DNA from: Anaeromyxobacter sp.
GTDB lineage: Bacteria; Myxococcota; Myxococcia; Myxococcales; Anaeromyxobacteraceae
DNA: 64,000 bases
Reading direction: 5' to 3'
Assembly: GCA_016718565.1 (NCBI GenBank)
Contig: JADKCZ010000002.1
Span: 372,001-436,000, forward strand
Made by a program: the position numbers and the translations under genes. The notes under the pieces were generated by a model, which worked only from the letters and a program-made list of their open reading frames with translations, was not told the origin of the DNA and did not search any database. Below are positions 42,683 to 53,049 of the stretch, one piece after another (the stretch's first letter is position 1; every line of letters begins with the position of its first letter).

Positions 42683-43867
42683 TCACCGCTTGGGCGCGGC
42701 GGCCTGCGCGGCCGCCAGCCGATCGAGGTAGGAGCGCGCCACCCGCTGCCCGTCGAGGCGCAGCTCGCGGGCCAGGCTCAGGAGGATGCCGCGCAGGTAG
42801 ACCCCCGCCGGCAGCGCCGCGAACTTCTCGGCCTCGATGTTCTCGAGGTGGTGGCGCGTCACCTTGGTCCGCTCCGAGAGCTGCGGCAGGGTGAGGCCGC
42901 GCGCCTCGCGGACCTGGCGCAGCATCTCCCCGGTCCAGGCCGCGCCCTCCGGCACCAGCAGCTGCCGGGGGGCCGACAGCTCGTGGCGGAGCGGGATGGG
43001 CGCCGGCGCGGCCGGGCCGGCGCCCACCGGCGAGCTGGTCAGCGCCGCGGTGCCGGGCGAGGGGGGCGCGGGGAAGGCGGCGGCCTCCGGCGCGGGCGTG
43101 GCGACGGGTGCGGGCGTGGCGACGGGTGCGTCGAGCCGGATGGGGGGCGGCCCGTGGTCGGCCAGCGACGCCGGGTCAGGCTGGGCCGGCGCGGCGGCCG
43201 GCGGCGCGCCCGGGTCGAGGGCGGGCTCCAGCGTGGCCCCGGGCAGGGACTCGGGGAAGGTGGCCCCCAGGCCCGGCAGGACGGGCGCCTCGGCCAGGTC
43301 GGCGCCCGGAGCCCCCGGCTCGGGTGGCGGCGCGGCGGCTGCCTCGGCTGCCGCGGCGGCGGCCGCGGCGGCGGCGGCCGCCGGAGAGGTGACCGCCAGG
43401 GGTGGCCAGGCCGGGCTGGCCTCCACCGTGGGCAGCGTCAGCTGGCTGGTGGGCTCGTCGGCGGGCGCCGGCGGCGAGGTGGTGGGCGCCGCGGCGGGCT
43501 CGAGCGCCACCGGGACGCCGGGGGTGGTCGCCGCCGGCGCGGCCTCGGCCGGCGCCACCGCCTGGGCCGGGGGCCAGGGCGTGGCGATCCCCGCCGGCGG
43601 CGCGAGGGGCGGCTGGTGGCGGGGCCGCACGCCGATCCGCTCGTCGTAGCGGCCGCGGGCGTCCGCGTCCAGCAGCACCAGCTTGGCCTCCTCGATCCGG
43701 TTGTTGAGGAGCTGGGCCTCGTCCGGCGACACCAGCGTGTAGGTGGCCAGCGAGCCCGGCGCGTAGAGGGCCACCGCCCGCGACCAGGCCCGCTCGATCT
43801 CCTCGGGAGGGGCGTCCACCGAGACCTCCAGGATCTCGTAGAGGGTCTGGTCCGAGAGGCGCTTCAC
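42683..43867 (-). CDS. J-domain-like plus RodZ-type HTH protein
   Basis: A 394-residue protein. The N-terminal 75 residues resemble a DnaJ-type or J-like helical domain (TLYEILEVSVDAPPEEIERA, then AKLVLLDADARGRYDERI), but the HPD tripeptide is missing. A long Pro/Ala linker with a run of Ala follows. The C-terminal 70 residues hold a RodZ/HTH_25-type helix-turn-helix (QVREARGLTLPQLSERTKVT, then ENIEAEKFAALPAGVYLRGI). There is no transmembrane helix as in true RodZ. It overlaps the MinD-like gene by 4 bp (GTGA), so the two act together, perhaps in cell-shape or polar assembly; inference. Confidence 0.7.
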   Translation of the reverse strand: MKRLSDQTLYEILEVSVDAPPEEIERAWSRAVALYAPGSLATYTLVSPDEAQLLNNRIEEAKLVLLDADARGRYDERIGVRPRHQPPLAPPAGIATPWPPAQAVAPAEAAPAATTPGVPVALEPAAAPTTSPPAPADEPTSQLTLPTVEASPAWPPLAVTSPAAAAAAAAAAAAEAAAAPPPEPGAPGADLAEAPVLPGLGATFPESLPGATLEPALDPGAPPAAAPAQPDPASLADHGPPPIRLDAPVATPAPVATPAPEAAAFPAPPSPGTAALTSSPVGAGPAAPAPIPLRHELSAPRQLLVPEGAAWTGEMLRQVREARGLTLPQLSERTKVTRHHLENIEAEKFAALPAGVYLRGILLSLARELRLDGQRVARSYLDRLAAAQAAAPKR

Positions 43868-44877
43868 GGCTGCTCCGCTGCCCGCTCCGCCGCGTCCATC
43901 ACCAGCAGCCGCTCGGCGATGCCGTCGAAGGCGCGGCCGGCCGGGACCTCGGGGCGCGCCACCAGCAGCGGCTGGCGCAGCCGGACGGCCCGCCACATCT
44001 CCTCGTCGTAGGTGATGGCGCCCAGGTAGTCCATCTCCAGGCCGAAGTACTTGCGCCAGGCCGCCACCACCGCCAGCCCGATCTCGGCGTCCTGCGGCGT
44101 GCGCGCCTGGTTCACCACCAGGCGGGGGCGGAAGGCGGCCAGCTGGCGCGCCAGGTTCATGCCCGCCTCCGGGTCGCGCTCCGCCACGGTGGCCACCAGC
44201 TCCACCGGGCTCTTGAAGCTGGCGCCCTCCATCACCTGGCGGAGCAGCGCCTCGTAGCCGAAGACCTGGGCCACGCTGCGCATGCGGCGCCAGAAGGCCG
44301 CCTTGACGAAGCGGTAGGCGTTCTCCACCGCGGTGGGCTCCGGCACCAGCACCAGCACGCCGTGGTCCGACACCAGGAAGAAGTCGAGGGTGTTGGTGTG
44401 GGTGCCGGCGCCCAGGTCCAGGATGGCGTAGTCGGTGTCCATGGCCTGGACGTGGCGCAGCAGCCGCATCTTCTGGGCGTGCTTGGGGGTGGCGGCGTCG
44501 AGGTGGTCGAGCGCCCCGGAGACCAGCGTCAGGTTGGGCACGCCGGTGGGCGTCAGCACGTCCTCGATGCGCTCGACGCGCCGCTCGATGAAGTCGGAGA
44601 GGGTCCGCCTGGGCAGCTCCAGGCCCAGGGTGGTGTGCAGGTTGGCGCCGCCCAGGTCGGCGTCCACCAGCACCACCCGCTTGCCGCGCCGCGCCAGGGC
44701 GATGCCCAGGTTGGCGGCCACCAGGCTCTTGCCGATGCCGCCCTTGCCGCCGCCCACCGAGAGGATGCGGCCGGCGCGCGGGGCCGGCTTCTTGGGGCGC
44801 GGCGCGGCCCGGGGCGCGGCCGGCTTGGCCGCCTCCTCGAGCACGTGGACCAGCTTCAGGATCGGTGCGTCGCCCAT
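43864..44877 (-). CDS. MinD/ParA-type P-loop ATPase
   Basis: A 337-residue SIMIBI ATPase with a deviant Walker A, SVGGGKGGIGKSLVAANLG, and switch regions LVDADLGGANLHTTLGLE and YAILDLGAGTHTNTLDFFLV. The layout is close to FlhG/MinD-like proteins that position cell-pole or flagellar structures, preceded by an Ala/Pro-rich N-terminal stretch. C-terminal helices could bind membrane but the classical amphipathic tail is not clear. It lies between an HNH gene upstream and the HTH/J-like gene downstream, with which it overlaps by 4 bp. Confidence 0.8.
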   Translation of the reverse strand: MGDAPILKLVHVLEEAAKPAAPRAAPRPKKPAPRAGRILSVGGGKGGIGKSLVAANLGIALARRGKRVVLVDADLGGANLHTTLGLELPRRTLSDFIERRVERIEDVLTPTGVPNLTLVSGALDHLDAATPKHAQKMRLLRHVQAMDTDYAILDLGAGTHTNTLDFFLVSDHGVLVLVPEPTAVENAYRFVKAAFWRRMRSVAQVFGYEALLRQVMEGASFKSPVELVATVAERDPEAGMNLARQLAAFRPRLVVNQARTPQDAEIGLAVVAAWRKYFGLEMDYLGAITYDEEMWRAVRLRQPLLVARPEVPAGRAFDGIAERLLVMDAAERAAEQP

Positions 44878-44906
44878 CTCGTCGGATCCTACGCCGCCGG
44901 CGCGGC

Positions 44907-45503
44907 TCAGTCCAAAAGCTCGACGTTCCAGTAGGCGGCGTCGGCCAGCGTGAGGAACGGGCGCCACTCGGCGTGCAGCACCCGGCGCGCCGCGCTGCGC
45001 AGCAGCGGCGTCCAGCGTGGCCGCGCCGGGGCCCGGAGCAGCCGCAGCCCGGCCTCCTCCGGCGTGCGCCCGCCCTTCCGGAGGTTGCAGGCCACGCAGG
45101 AGCAGACCACGTTCTCCCAGCTGGTGTCCCCGCCGCGCGAGCGCGGCACCACGTGGTCGAGGTTCAGGTCGCTGCGCGGGAAGCGGCGGGCGCAGTACTG
45201 GCAGGTGTCGTCGTCGCGGGCGTAGACGTTGAAGCGGGAGAAGCGCACCCTGGCCCGCGGCAGGTGCTGGTAGGCCAGCAGCACGATGACCCGCGGCACC
45301 CGCAGCCGGCCGCCCACCGTGGCCACCGCGTCCTGCCCCGCGCCGGCGCCGAGCGCCGCCCAGCTGGGGAAGTCGAAGAGCCGGAACTCGGCGTCGAGGG
45401 CCCGGGCGCCGCCCTGGTAGAGGAGCACCAGGGCGCGGCGCACCGAGGTGACGTGCACCGGCCGGTAGAGCCGGTTGAGGACCAGGACGCCGCCGTCGAG
45501 CAT
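44907..45503 (-). CDS. HNH endonuclease
   Basis: A 198-residue protein with an HNH nuclease domain: CQYCARRFPRSDLNLDHVVP, then RGGDTSWENVVCSCVACNLRK. The two CxxC pairs bind structural zinc, and the DH in LDHVVPRSRGGD supplies the catalytic His. The N-terminal 75 residues (VLVLNRLYRPVHVTSVRRAL) are typical of a widespread stand-alone HNH family in many proteobacteria. Role unknown: DNA repair, defence or mobile-element remnant are all possible. It may be co-expressed with the MinD-like gene. Confidence 0.8.
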   Translation of the reverse strand: MLDGGVLVLNRLYRPVHVTSVRRALVLLYQGGARALDAEFRLFDFPSWAALGAGAGQDAVATVGGRLRVPRVIVLLAYQHLPRARVRFSRFNVYARDDDTCQYCARRFPRSDLNLDHVVPRSRGGDTSWENVVCSCVACNLRKGGRTPEEAGLRLLRAPARPRWTPLLRSAARRVLHAEWRPFLTLADAAYWNVELLD

Positions 45504-45542
45504 GGCGTCTCACATCCTAACGCCGTCCGGTCGCCGCCGCCC

Positions 45543-47777
45543 TCACCCGCCCGGCCGCGCCGCCGCTCGACCGGCCCGGCCGGGGCGCTCCGGCGCCACC
45601 ACCTGGGCAGCCTGGGCGCCGCCCGAGAGCAGCCGGTAGCTGGCGTAGGAGCGGAGCACCCGCTTCACGTAGCCGCGCGTCTCGTCGTAGGGGATCTCCT
45701 CGACGAACTCGTCGAGGGGCAGGCCGGGCGCGGCGGCGCGCCATCGCTCCACGGCGTTCTCGCCGGCGTTGTAGGCCGCCAGGGCCAGCGGCGCCGAGCC
45801 GTGGAAGCGGCCCAGCAGCTCGCCCAGGTAGGCGGCGCCGATGTGGATGGAGGTGGCCGGCTCCATCAGCCCGGCCCGGTCGGGCGCCGGCAGCGCCAGC
45901 CGGCGCGCCACCCGCCTCGCGGTGGGCAGCATGAGCTGGGTCAGCCCCACGGCGCCGGCCGGGGAGACCGCCGCCGGATCCAGCGCGCTCTCCTCCCGCA
46001 TGAGCGCCTGCAGGAGCTCGGGCGGCACCCCGGCCGGCGGGGCGTGGCGGCGCACCAGCTCGCGGTGGGCCGGCGGGTAGGCCACCTCCCAGAGCTGCCG
46101 CAGCGGGCCCTCCGGCGGCTGCCGCAGCGCCGCCCGGGCCGCGCCGCGCAGCAGCTGGTGCGCCGCCTGGTGGTCGCCGGCCCGCTCCAGCAGCGCCGCC
46201 AGGCAGAGGACCGGCCCGAGCGGCCCGCCGGCGGCCAGCCGCGAGCGCTCCACGGCGCGCAGCTCCTCGGCGGCCACCCGCCGGAACCCGGCCCTGAGGA
46301 GCGCCAGGCCGGCCGCCAGGTGGGGGTCCTCGGCCAGCGGGCCGGGATCGAGCGGCGCCGCCGCGGGCGCCGGCGGGGCCGCCCCCGGGAGCAGCAGGCC
46401 GTCCTCGCCCGCCAGCCGGGCCCTGGACAGCAGCGCGTAGTAGTCGGCGGGGGCGGCCTCCACCAGGCCGGCCCAGACCGCCCGGGCCGCCGCCCGCTCC
46501 GCCTCGCCGCCGGCGGAGAGCAGGCGGGCGCGCCAGTAGGCGGCGCGGGCGTGCTCGTAGGGGTCCACCTCCCGCGCCTCCTCCTCGATGGCCAGGAGGC
46601 CCGCCACCGCCTGCGCCGCGTCGCCACCTCGCCAGGCCAGCCAGGCCAGGCGGAAGCGGGCCTCGTCGCGCCGATCGCCCGCCGGGTGGTCGCGGACCAG
46701 CGCGGCCAGGGCCTCCCCGGCCTCGGCGGCGCGGCCGGCCCGGGCCGCCAGGTCGGCCGCGGCGAAGAGGGCGTCGTCGGCCAGCGGGCTGTCGGCCTGC
46801 TCGCGGGCGAAGCGACGGTAGAGCGCGATGGCCTCCTCCCGGGCGCCGCCGGCCGAGACCGCGGTGGCCAGCACGTAGAGCGCGCGGCTGCGCACGGCCG
46901 GGTCTGTGCAGCGGTCGGCCACCGGGCGCAGCAGCTCGGCGGCCCGGCCGTTCTGGCGGTCGCGCCGCAGCGCCCGGCCCAGGGCGGCGCGGGCGCGGCA
47001 GGCCTCCGGCTCGGCGGCGGCCGCCGGCGGAGCCAGCTTGACCACCGGCCCGAGCAGGGCCAGCACCTCGGCGGTCTGGTTCCGCTCCAGCAGCCCCTCG
47101 GCCCGGCGCAGCACCTCGGCCGGGGGCGGCGCCTCGCCGGCCGCCCCTGGCAGCTCGCGCAGGGCCGCCAGGCAGGCCGGGGCCTCGGGCTCGGCGGGGC
47201 GGCCGGCCCAGCACTCCAGCAGCGCGGCGCGGGCCCCGGCGGGATCCGGCGGGGGCGACGCCGCCAGCAGGCGCCCCGCCAGCAGCAGCGCCGCGGCAGG
47301 CCGGACCCCACCCTGGCCGGCCTCCAGGAGCGGGGCCAGGGCCGCCAGCCCGGACCGCGGGTCGCCCGCCGCCGCCAGGGCGCGGGCCCTCCCCAGCACC
47401 GCCCCCTGCCGGTGCAGCGAGCCCGGCCCCACCCCGGCGAAGGCCTGCGCCGCCTCGCGGTGGCGGCCCAGCCCGGCCAGGGCGCGGCCGCGCGCCGCCA
47501 GCACCCGGTCGGCCAGGGCCGGGAGCGCGATCTCCAGGCGGTCCAGCGCCGCCAGGGCCTCATCGAAGCGGCCGGCCGCCTCGCAGGAGAGGCCGCGCAC
47601 CAGCCGCGCCTCTGGCCGGGTGGCGCGCCCCAGCGCGGCCAGCGCGTCGGTGGGGCGGCCGTCTTCCAGCAGCGCGGCGGCGGTGGCGGGTGGCCCGGTC
47701 AGGGCCGGGGCGAGGTCGGCCTCGCCGAGCAGCGCCGACGCGGCCGCCGCGGCCAGCGCCAGGAGGAGCGATGTCAT
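45543..47777 (-). CDS. Soluble lytic murein transglycosylase (Slt-type)
   Basis: A 744-residue protein with a signal-peptide-like N-terminus and a long array of TPR-like alpha-helical repeats (about residues 25-560) that forms the Slt doughnut. The catalytic SLT domain comes last: ALMREESALDPAAVSPAGAV (Glu nucleophile), LTQLMLPTARRVARRLAL and APLALAAYNAGENAVERW. It cleaves the MurNAc-GlcNAc bond of peptidoglycan to form 1,6-anhydro ends. It is divergent from the histidine kinase gene across 91 bp. Confidence 0.85.
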   Translation of the reverse strand: MTSLLLALAAAAASALLGEADLAPALTGPPATAAALLEDGRPTDALAALGRATRPEARLVRGLSCEAAGRFDEALAALDRLEIALPALADRVLAARGRALAGLGRHREAAQAFAGVGPGSLHRQGAVLGRARALAAAGDPRSGLAALAPLLEAGQGGVRPAAALLLAGRLLAASPPPDPAGARAALLECWAGRPAEPEAPACLAALRELPGAAGEAPPPAEVLRRAEGLLERNQTAEVLALLGPVVKLAPPAAAAEPEACRARAALGRALRRDRQNGRAAELLRPVADRCTDPAVRSRALYVLATAVSAGGAREEAIALYRRFAREQADSPLADDALFAAADLAARAGRAAEAGEALAALVRDHPAGDRRDEARFRLAWLAWRGGDAAQAVAGLLAIEEEAREVDPYEHARAAYWRARLLSAGGEAERAAARAVWAGLVEAAPADYYALLSRARLAGEDGLLLPGAAPPAPAAAPLDPGPLAEDPHLAAGLALLRAGFRRVAAEELRAVERSRLAAGGPLGPVLCLAALLERAGDHQAAHQLLRGAARAALRQPPEGPLRQLWEVAYPPAHRELVRRHAPPAGVPPELLQALMREESALDPAAVSPAGAVGLTQLMLPTARRVARRLALPAPDRAGLMEPATSIHIGAAYLGELLGRFHGSAPLALAAYNAGENAVERWRAAAPGLPLDEFVEEIPYDETRGYVKRVLRSYASYRLLSGGAQAAQVVAPERPGRAGRAAARPGG

Positions 47778-47868
47778 CGTGGCCGAGGGTGCGCCCGGCC
47801 CGCCAGCCGGTCAAGTCGCCGGCCGGCGGCGGCGGCGCCCCGGGCAAAGCGGGCTAGGATGGATCGCC

Positions 47869-50106
47869 GTGGACATCCGCACCCAGGCCGCGCTGCTCGC
47901 CGCCATCGTGACGCTGGCGCTGGCCGTGGCCGCGCTGCTGCGCGACAACCGCTCGCGCGTCTTCACCCTCTTCGCCCTCTTCAGCCTCGACCTCTTCCTC
48001 TTCTCGCTGGCCATCTGCCTGCAGCGCTGGCCCGAGGTGGGCGGCGACCCCACCTGGTGGGAGCGCCTGGCCGTGGGGTCCGGGGCGCTGGTGCCCTCGG
48101 CCGGCCTGGCCTTCTTCCTGGAGTTCCTCGGGGTGGCCCGCCGCCCGGCCCGGCGAGCCCGCAACGCCATGCTGGCCGGCTCGCTGGGCGGCCTGGTGGT
48201 GGCGCTCTCGCCGCTGGTGCACGCCCGTCCGGCCAAGCTGCTGGTGGCCGCCTACGTGCTCTTCGGCCTGACGGTGGTGCTCTCGGTGCTGTGGAACCGG
48301 ATGCGCGCCGCCGCCACCCGCGTCGAGCGGGCCCGCCTGCGCTACCTGTTCGTGGGCGCGGTGGTGGCCATGGCGCTGTCGCTGCTCGACATGGCGCCGC
48401 GCTTCGGCCTGCCCTGGCCGGTCGAGGGGCTGGGCTCCATCACCCTCACCATCTTCATGTTCTTCCTGTCGCAGACGCTGCAGCGCCACCGGCTGCTCGA
48501 CCTGCACGAGTTCCTCGGGAAGATCGTGGTGGTGACCGCCCTCAGCCTGGTGCTGGTGGTGGTCTACGGCGGCCTGGTCTCCTGGGTGGGCGACCGGCGC
48601 GAGCTCTTCTACTTCAACACCGTGGTGGCCTCCTTCGTCATCCTCTCGCTCTTCGAGCCGCTGCGCGCCCGGGTCGAGGAGTGGGTGGTGGTGACCCTCT
48701 TCCACGAGCGCTACGAGCTGGTGCGGCGCCTGGAGGCGGTGCGCGACCGCTGCGGCACGGTCATCGACCCGGCCGAGCTGGGGCTGGTGGTGCTCGACGG
48801 CCTGGTCGAGACCCGGCGGGTCACCCACGCGTCGCTCTGGATGCTGGCGGAGGACCGGCCCGGCTACCGCGCCCAGGACTTCCGCGGCCCCGCGCCGGTC
48901 AAGTTCCTCGAGCCGGCCGCGGCGCGGGCGCTGCTGGCGGCCACCGCCAGCGGGCAGAAGGCGGTGCTGCTGGAGAACCTGGACCGGCGCATGGGCGAGC
49001 TGCGCCGCCTGCTGCCGGCCGGCCCGGCCGAGGCCGAGCCCCGCAGCGGCCGGCCCGCCACCGCCGCGGTGGCCGCCGAGCTGAGCCGGCTCTCCGACGC
49101 CCGCGCCGTCATGGCCTCCATGAAGGCCGGCATCTGCATGCCGCTGGCGGCCGGGGAGCGGGCCGTCGGCTTCCTGGCCTGCTGGGACGAGCGGGTCCCC
49201 GAGGCCTTCGCCTCCGACGAGATCGCCGCCATGCTGGAGGTGGCGGAGCAGTGCGCCCGGGTCATCGAGAACTCCAAGCTGTTCCAGCAGATGAAGGAGC
49301 GCGACCGGCTGGCGGCCATCGGCGAGATGTCGGCCGGCCTGGCCCACGAGATCCGCAACCCGCTGGCCGCCATCAAGGGGGCCATCCAGTACCTGGATCC
49401 GCGCACCCTGCCGGAGGGGGACCGCGAGTTCCTCGAGATCGTGGTGGACGAGGTCAACCGGCTCAACGGCGTGGTCACCCAGTTCCTCGACTACTCGCGC
49501 CCGCTCAAGCCGGCGCTGGCCCCCGCCGACCTGAACGAGGTCCTGACCCGCACCTTCCGCCTGCTGGCGCCGGCCGTCCCGGAGGGCATCGACCTCACCG
49601 TGGCCCTGGCGCCGGAGCTGCCGCGGGTGGCCTGCGACGCCGAGCAGCTCAAGCAGGTCTTCATCAACCTGGCGCAGAACGCCTTCCAGGCCATGCCGGC
49701 GGGCGGGCGGCTGGAGGTCTCCACCAGCGTGACCCGCGACGACCTGGCCTACTGGCGCGAGGGGGCCCGCCGCCCCGACCTGGTGGAGGTCCGCTTCCGC
49801 GACAGCGGGGCCGGCATCCCCGAGGAGGCGCGGGAGCGCATCTTCGTGCCCTTCTACACCACCAAGGAGAAGGGCACCGGGCTCGGGCTGGCCATCTGCC
49901 AGCGCATCGTGACGGCGCACCACGGGGCCATCGCGGTGCAGGCCCCGGCCGGCGGCGGCGCCGAGTTCGTCATCTCGCTGCCCGGGCTGCGCGAGGACCG
50001 GCCCGAGGCCGAGCCCCGGCGCGACGACCCGGAGCGGCAGAAGGCCCGCGAGCGGCGGCGCGCCCGGGCCGAGGTCCGCCTCAAGAAGCGGCGGCGCCGG
50101 GGCTGA
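47869..50106 (+). CDS. Membrane sensor histidine kinase with GAF domain
   Basis: A 745-residue kinase starting at GTG 47869, 8 bp after a TAGGAT box and without a ribosome site. Residues 1-240 carry about seven or eight transmembrane helices (AALLAAIVTLALAVAALL, GLVVALSPLVHA, FLGKIVVVTALSLVLVVVYG). A GAF domain occupies about 275-470. The HisKA box GLAHEIRNPLAAIKGAIQYL carries the phosphoacceptor His493. The ATPase domain has INLAQNAFQAM, DSGAGIP and GTGLGLAICQRIV. The outline resembles PrsK- or NtrB-like sensors. It is the partner of the NtrC-type regulator 88 bp downstream. Signal unknown. Confidence 0.87.
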   Translation: MDIRTQAALLAAIVTLALAVAALLRDNRSRVFTLFALFSLDLFLFSLAICLQRWPEVGGDPTWWERLAVGSGALVPSAGLAFFLEFLGVARRPARRARNAMLAGSLGGLVVALSPLVHARPAKLLVAAYVLFGLTVVLSVLWNRMRAAATRVERARLRYLFVGAVVAMALSLLDMAPRFGLPWPVEGLGSITLTIFMFFLSQTLQRHRLLDLHEFLGKIVVVTALSLVLVVVYGGLVSWVGDRRELFYFNTVVASFVILSLFEPLRARVEEWVVVTLFHERYELVRRLEAVRDRCGTVIDPAELGLVVLDGLVETRRVTHASLWMLAEDRPGYRAQDFRGPAPVKFLEPAAARALLAATASGQKAVLLENLDRRMGELRRLLPAGPAEAEPRSGRPATAAVAAELSRLSDARAVMASMKAGICMPLAAGERAVGFLACWDERVPEAFASDEIAAMLEVAEQCARVIENSKLFQQMKERDRLAAIGEMSAGLAHEIRNPLAAIKGAIQYLDPRTLPEGDREFLEIVVDEVNRLNGVVTQFLDYSRPLKPALAPADLNEVLTRTFRLLAPAVPEGIDLTVALAPELPRVACDAEQLKQVFINLAQNAFQAMPAGGRLEVSTSVTRDDLAYWREGARRPDLVEVRFRDSGAGIPEEARERIFVPFYTTKEKGTGLGLAICQRIVTAHHGAIAVQAPAGGGAEFVISLPGLREDRPEAEPRRDDPERQKARERRRARAEVRLKKRRRRG

Positions 50107-50194
50107 GGGGTCGCGCAGGAGCCCCTCCCGTCCGCCGAGCCGCCGCCCCCCTCCCCGCTGCCGCGGCCCCCCGATCCGTGTTACCACTCGGCCC

Positions 50195-51613
<1,419 letters not shown>

Positions 51614-51654
51614 GCTGCCTGCACCGGCGGTGCGGGCGCGCCGCGGCCGTCGCC

Positions 51655-51683
51655 TTGACCACCCCCGGACCCGCTGCTAGCGT
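51655..51683 (+). promoter_or_regulatory. Promoter for the barrel-like protein at 51709
   Basis: TTGACC (51655-51660), 17 bp, TAGCGT (51678-51683). Transcription would start near 51690, leaving a short leader that holds the GGAGGAG ribosome site. Fits the local promoter pattern. Confidence 0.55.
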
Positions 51684-51708
51684 CCCTCGACCCCACCGGA
51701 GGAGCGCC

Positions 51709-53019
51709 ATGGGCCGGCTGATCGCTCTCGTCACCGCCTGCACCCTGCTCACCCTGGCGCCGCCGGCTGGCGCGGCCGAGCTGACCCGCGTGCCGTCGAG
51801 CGGCGAGCCGGACAACGCCTTCGACCTCGACCTCTCGGTGCGCTGGGAGCGCTCCCAGAAGCGGTCCGCCATCAAGCGCGAGTACGCCGCCGCGGCCTCG
51901 CCCGGTGAGCCCTTCGGCACGGTCACCGAGCTGCCGCAGCTGCGCTACGCCGAGATCACCAACACCCTGGTGACGCGCCTGGCGGTGGGCCTGTGGCAGG
52001 ACCTGGGCCTGCACGCCGAGCTGCCCTACGTCCTGGGCCACGAGGTGAGCTGGCGCGCCGCCCCGGGCGTGGGCGTGGACGTGGTGGACACCATCGCCGG
52101 CAACGTCCTCGATCCGGACGGCGCGCCCTGCGCCGGGGCGGGCTGCACCCGCCCGCTCTTCCCGGTGGACGCCGGCACCACCGTCTACCACGGCGGCGCC
52201 ACCGGCGACCTGGTGGTGGGGCTGGCCTGGGGCATCTTCTCCGACCGCCGCGACGACACCAAGCCGGCCTGGGTGGTGGGGCTGGACGTCACCTTCCCCA
52301 CCGCCAGGCGGTTCGATCCCATCGAGGGGCGCACCCAGAGCTGGCTGCTGCCCTACGTGGTCCCCAGCGAGGTCGGCCCCGTGGGCCAGAAGGTGTGGCG
52401 CTACGACCTGCACACCACCCTGTCGCGCCGCATGGGCGCGCTCGACCCCTACCTGCGGGCCCACGTGACCGCGCTGCGCCGCTCCTCCGGCACCTACTCC
52501 AACTGCGAGCACGCGGCCCAGCTGGCGGCGCCCGGCGCCTCGGCCACCGGGCCGCAGATGGCGAGCGACGCGGCGGCCCTGTGCGCCGCCGACCCGTCGC
52601 GCTGGGGCGCCCGCCTGCCCTACCTGGCCGGCCTCACCTTCGGGGCCGAGCTGGTGCCCTACGAGGACGCCGCCGCGGGGCAGAAGATCGCCTTCGACCT
52701 GCGCGTCACCGGCGACTACACCTCCTCGGCCCGCTGGTACAACGAGCTGACCGACGCCACCGGCAAGCTGCACGCCACCGAGGACTACCTCACCGTGAGC
52801 GCGCGCCTGGGGCTGCTCTTCCGGGCCTCCGAGCACGTCATGATCCAGGGCGCGGCCTCGATGGGCTACGTCACTCCGCACCTGCTCACCGGCGAGTCGC
52901 TGGCCGGCCAGGCCGAGAACCCCAACTTCGACTGGCGCTACGACGCCCCGGCGCGCCGCTTCCGCCTGACCGAGGCCACCGTCTTCGACCTGCAGGTGGC
53001 CGGCGTGCTGCAGTTCTGA
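51709..53019 (+). CDS. Exported beta-rich outer-membrane protein
   Basis: A 436-residue protein with a signal peptide (LIALVTACTLLTLAPPAGAA). Repeated strand-like segments follow: DLDLSVRWERSQKRSAIKRE, LAVGLWQDLGLHAELPYVLG, TGDLVVGLAWGIFSDRRDD, DLRVTGDYTSSARWYNEL, and a C-terminal AGVLQF ending in Phe, as in outer-membrane barrels. Two Cys pairs (CAGAGC and CEHAAQL...C) may form disulfides. Function unknown. Strong GGAGGAG ribosome site. Confidence 0.6.
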   Translation: MGRLIALVTACTLLTLAPPAGAAELTRVPSSGEPDNAFDLDLSVRWERSQKRSAIKREYAAAASPGEPFGTVTELPQLRYAEITNTLVTRLAVGLWQDLGLHAELPYVLGHEVSWRAAPGVGVDVVDTIAGNVLDPDGAPCAGAGCTRPLFPVDAGTTVYHGGATGDLVVGLAWGIFSDRRDDTKPAWVVGLDVTFPTARRFDPIEGRTQSWLLPYVVPSEVGPVGQKVWRYDLHTTLSRRMGALDPYLRAHVTALRRSSGTYSNCEHAAQLAAPGASATGPQMASDAAALCAADPSRWGARLPYLAGLTFGAELVPYEDAAAGQKIAFDLRVTGDYTSSARWYNELTDATGKLHATEDYLTVSARLGLLFRASEHVMIQGAASMGYVTPHLLTGESLAGQAENPNFDWRYDAPARRFRLTEATVFDLQVAGVLQF

Positions 53020-53049
53020 CGGCCCGCGGCGCCACCGCCTCCGGGCGCC

